The notes beneath the pieces were generated by a model. It did no database searches. It saw nothing but the letters and a program-made list of their open reading frames with translations, and was not told the origin of the DNA. A stretch of 64,000 nucleotides of DNA from Bacteroidota bacterium (lineage in GTDB: Bacteria; Bacteroidota; Bacteroidia; Chitinophagales; Chitinophagaceae), in assembly GCA_005882315.1 (NCBI GenBank), contig VBAR01000002.1, forward strand, positions 310,001 through 374,000. Direction: 5' to 3'. The position numbers and the translations under genes were made by a program. Positions 63,201-64,000 of this stretch are shown in pieces (the stretch's first letter is position 1; each line of letters starts with the position of its first letter).

Positions 63201-64000
63201 GTAAGTGATACTGCCGGGATATTTGTGCATGAGAATCCCTGTCAGCGTACACTTGAACAAGCAGAGATGATCGGGAATTCAATCTGGATCGAACGCAAAA
63301 AAAGTTTACTAAAAGATTTTGAAGCGGCTTATCGTGCAAAATGTTTTGCAATAGAAAGTACGGAGACCTTTAATGTTACTTATACCAGTAAAGAGTATCA
63401 CTATACACTGTTTTATTATGACCTGGCGAATAACCTGGTGAAAACTGTTCCGCCAAAAGGAGTAAGACCTGATTTCAGTGCAACTTATACAGACCAGGTA
63501 AAGATAGATCGTGCGAATGGCGCGTTGAATGCAAGGCCCCATGAATTTATAACACAATACCGGTATAGCAGTTTGAATAAAGTTATCGCACAGCATTCAC
63601 CTGATGCAAATGTTTCAAAGTTCTGGTATGACGTTTTAGGGAGGTTAGTCGTAAGTCAGAATGCACAACAAAGTGCAGATAATAACTACAGCTATACATT
63701 ATTTGATCTGCTTGGAAGAATTACAGAAGTAGGACAGAAGCCACAAGGTAATTTAATGACTCAGACCATCAGCCAGGATCCAACCGCTTTAGAAAACTGG
63801 ATCCTTACTACCGGGGGTACGAGAGAGCAGATCACCCATACCACCTATGATCTTGCTTATGGTGATCTTCCACCCAATTTAGCGATCCTCGATGGATTGA
63901 TCACTCAAAAAAATCTGCGTAATCGTGTAAGCTTTACAACGACCTGGAATTTTGCCACAGATCCTTTGCATCATACGGCAACATTCTATACTTACGATAT
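57246..64000 (+). CDS. giant RHS-type protein with embedded beta-propeller (partial, no stop in window)
   Basis: An open frame from the ATG at 57246 to the window end (over 2250 residues, unfinished). Signal peptide about 1-38 (ends VFA). A DUF6443-like RHS start lies at about 340-430 (EYFDGSQRSRQTVTKDN, ETFYDGQGRPTIQILPTPG), then YD-type repeats. A beta-propeller is inserted at about 1350-1735 (IVAGRTNQFGNGGFDGLLMK, DNGFIICGATRSYGNAVGDA). Cysteine-rich segments follow (about 1765-1950; CSNCQPVTPVTCEQYKHA, CFSCAEL), then more RHS repeats (WYDVLGRLVVSQNAQ, YTLFDLLGRITEVGQ). The RHS core and any C-terminal toxin would lie outside the window. Confidence 0.8.
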   Translation, partial: MSNHFKNTSMHTFVLKIKEGVLLPLFLFSISATQPVFANDDGIEKAPIFSRLSGIAPISNYSQPLLLNALAEVSYTAEGEISRKIKNIITLSIIEETPNYIPVNFSATIRVRIDYGHSSSYGNFIERDLTVDYNKNTGAKYNAKNYFSFDGAEFVKVTVIGPITITPQGTVNFDLREVLLLENEMRVTQYFELNNNVVPFTFTGPPSVSNPADEVSVSWSWIPGSGNNHTQLEWAWLEEELESAYYIPNTTTVDENLLFKNNSTRIDLPLSFNSYSIPLFYDDTGVLYYRIRPVNIKNDGNRSDGQWTSARKCSYEGHNNNLNWQASTIFAEEGKRKSTVEYFDGSQRSRQTVTKDNVTQSTITAETFYDGQGRPTIQILPTPGISGIIQYQQNLNLFNTQLAGEDPAKYFDLVAAGPLNHSTPPLNAQSGTSRYYSSSNDEINQQQNKFIPDAEGYPYSVTRYMPDATGRIMMQSSAGASHKMGSGKEIKYYYGGASQVELDGLFGTEAGNYTHYEKNMVKDANGQMSVSYVDMHGRTIATALAGESPNSLDALATNNSLLYPNQNGSTITRSLLDESANIIKENSLESINTVLVPAKTTYSFQYQLAPDKLQIESCNAGVQLCYDCLYDLEISITEVNGDTVPIVWKFTNVSINPDDNCNTGTAALSGVSGPTYTINGNTISFSRQLEPGSYSIRKTLTISESSIQKYLELVEANAVCKTRQQLIDSVAAVLISQTDCGNPSGGSIAASCTTCLQQLGVSETVFRTNYLNSVGLNPSETQSAELEAQIHSAYQSAYNNCQLLCDTTTTNSLATIRSQMLEDMKPYSGQYAIEVAPVVSAERPSINMYRKYDIFSTFYSGQPFYKSPKNAAGQLNFYRDASGMKDQSIHYLIPPSSNEYDVLNNTNQDAFQDLFKDSWAEALLPYHPEYNKLIYAETNLRGSYNWIDVFSSTSTYAQALTKNYVLTTGSSTAAPYNDSFYILAPTAAYRDVMLNKINNQFIKLSTNPDKWASMWQMARATVKCNNVTDAIQRRECIIGNIYSVVPKLPPYADVTTDSDKNTLWEAFQGFYMNERRKDVNKFIKEQSTIVENDQLIAEKYTLHFHETDQQIANQGNPTGNGQSSPWTWFPSIPGNPPSGVNLDPATNNTNNYTTNCDGYIEMWKAQLMQCPQVESLDTATRNALLTTITNGMKQVCINGSDAANPYGSSNVRPGVTTGPLSFEEVINNAFATQGISRSNLCNPYMIEWPKPYGKSPKLFQELTGTVDSCACANFALIKGLAIASEYDPSQLPQLNEFLWSKYQDTLTQVLFNALQNCNSYTQLICEQKDTVITANCYDPEPCQYISSDQLCLIGTPTLYQKFYGGTKDEFGSYSAPTIDSGYIVAGRTNQFGNGGFDGLLMKIDKRGNLVWSRALGGVNNDEFSQIKRTSDNGFIICGATRSYGNAVGDAWLIKLDASGNVQWSKKYGDGNVNGQLGSDVTQLSDGGFAFCGIYRWANGSGGLSQSFVVRTDAQGNVIWSRQYPVSTSASDDAYGIMEDGNSIVVSGIYNGQTSFMDGYLMKLNTSNGALQWVRRYDAEARSTWVVKTVKTNTGYQALSGITDNFTLQNQQLCIWNLNSDGTVQNVRKLVIPGVQTISGGWHGLANGDYVVAQGENTINSDVLLSRVSASGTIAWTKRFQRTGRQLINSILPSTDNGYILTGSNNNAGTTNDSSNVYLMKIDSLGDAANCSGIGSTDVTIMTPSIATANLSVVPGDLVLTNLVITVNVVNYAAVSTTVCSNCQPVTPVTCEQYKHAIASFYDKFGAAPGGTCTTDFVNHFNYLFQLSPARTYQQIADGYLAACGQSLTICVNCTTQFTCKVDSSCRQQFVNYQLPSPERFPEFLKCGSANNTHCFSCAELSTLTSEFKTQFTSTYNAAPVFNNNDPTDDEIASNILYEKFLNYKLGLQVGWRTYASAASSASCNLADYLNNGNANQNVICGDAKPVSDTAGIFVHENPCQRTLEQAEMIGNSIWIERKKSLLKDFEAAYRAKCFAIESTETFNVTYTSKEYHYTLFYYDLANNLVKTVPPKGVRPDFSATYTDQVKIDRANGALNARPHEFITQYRYSSLNKVIAQHSPDANVSKFWYDVLGRLVVSQNAQQSADNNYSYTLFDLLGRITEVGQKPQGNLMTQTISQDPTALENWILTTGGTREQITHTTYDLAYGDLPPNLAILDGLITQKNLRNRVSFTTTWNFATDPLHHTATFYTYD

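Overview
The window looks like a chromosomal segment of a Bacteroidota bacterium, most likely of the Chitinophagaceae type (inference). Supporting signs are type IX secretion (T9SS) C-terminal sorting domains of both type A and type B, a TonB-linked outer-membrane beta-barrel protein of the family typical for this phylum, TAnnTTTG-like -7 promoter boxes, a general lack of Shine-Dalgarno sequences, DUF2911, DUF6580 and DUF1343 proteins, and a mobA-mobB-mobC transfer module of the kind found on Bacteroidetes integrative elements. Region 1-33400 is mostly housekeeping and cell-surface chromosome: a partial Gfo/Idh/MocA oxidoreductase, a TonB-linked barrel protein, DUF445, tRNA-His, the tail-specific protease Prc, DinB-like protein, dCMP deaminase, a NamZ-like muramidase, T9SS cargo proteins, a serine hydrolase, cardiolipin synthase, an acyl-CoA carboxylase beta subunit, RNase HI, YraN, YkgJ, XerD, a plug-domain/T9SS gene pair, an ECF sigma factor with an anti-sigma/TonB-like partner, and DUF2911. 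Several spacers carry dispersed repeats, palindromes, or short low-complexity repeats. Region 33503-44400 is an integrative, mobilizable element next to tRNA-Leu(CAA). It has a tyrosine integrase pointing away from the tRNA, then a leftward mobA-mobB-mobC module. To the right of a strong candidate oriT (nested inverted repeats, 38552-38617) lies a set of leftward genes of the kind found in plasmid leading regions: a RadC-like JAB protein, DUF932, a single-stranded DNA-binding protein (SSB), a winged-helix-like small protein, a TnsA-like nuclease and a second SSB-like protein. Three of these leftward units are preceded by elaborate inverted-repeat structures. Two of the structures (39325-39431 and 41147-41260) share a conserved loop while their stems differ in sequence but keep pairing, which is covariation. 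With the orientation of the genes towards oriT, this suggests either structured leader RNAs or single-strand promoters that act on the incoming transferred strand. I rate this the most interesting candidate for an undescribed system. Region 44497-64000 is a tightly packed rightward operon that leaves the window: a tail-fibre-like secreted protein, an outer-membrane barrel with a coiled-coil segment, a secreted protein with fibronectin-like features, a 2316-residue RHS/YD-type surface protein, a small secreted protein, and a giant RHS-type protein (over 2250 residues, unfinished) that contains an embedded beta-propeller and cysteine-rich modules. It reads as a surface-display or polymorphic-toxin type locus. 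No second attachment site of the mobile element was seen in the window, so this operon may be either cargo of the element or flanking chromosome.
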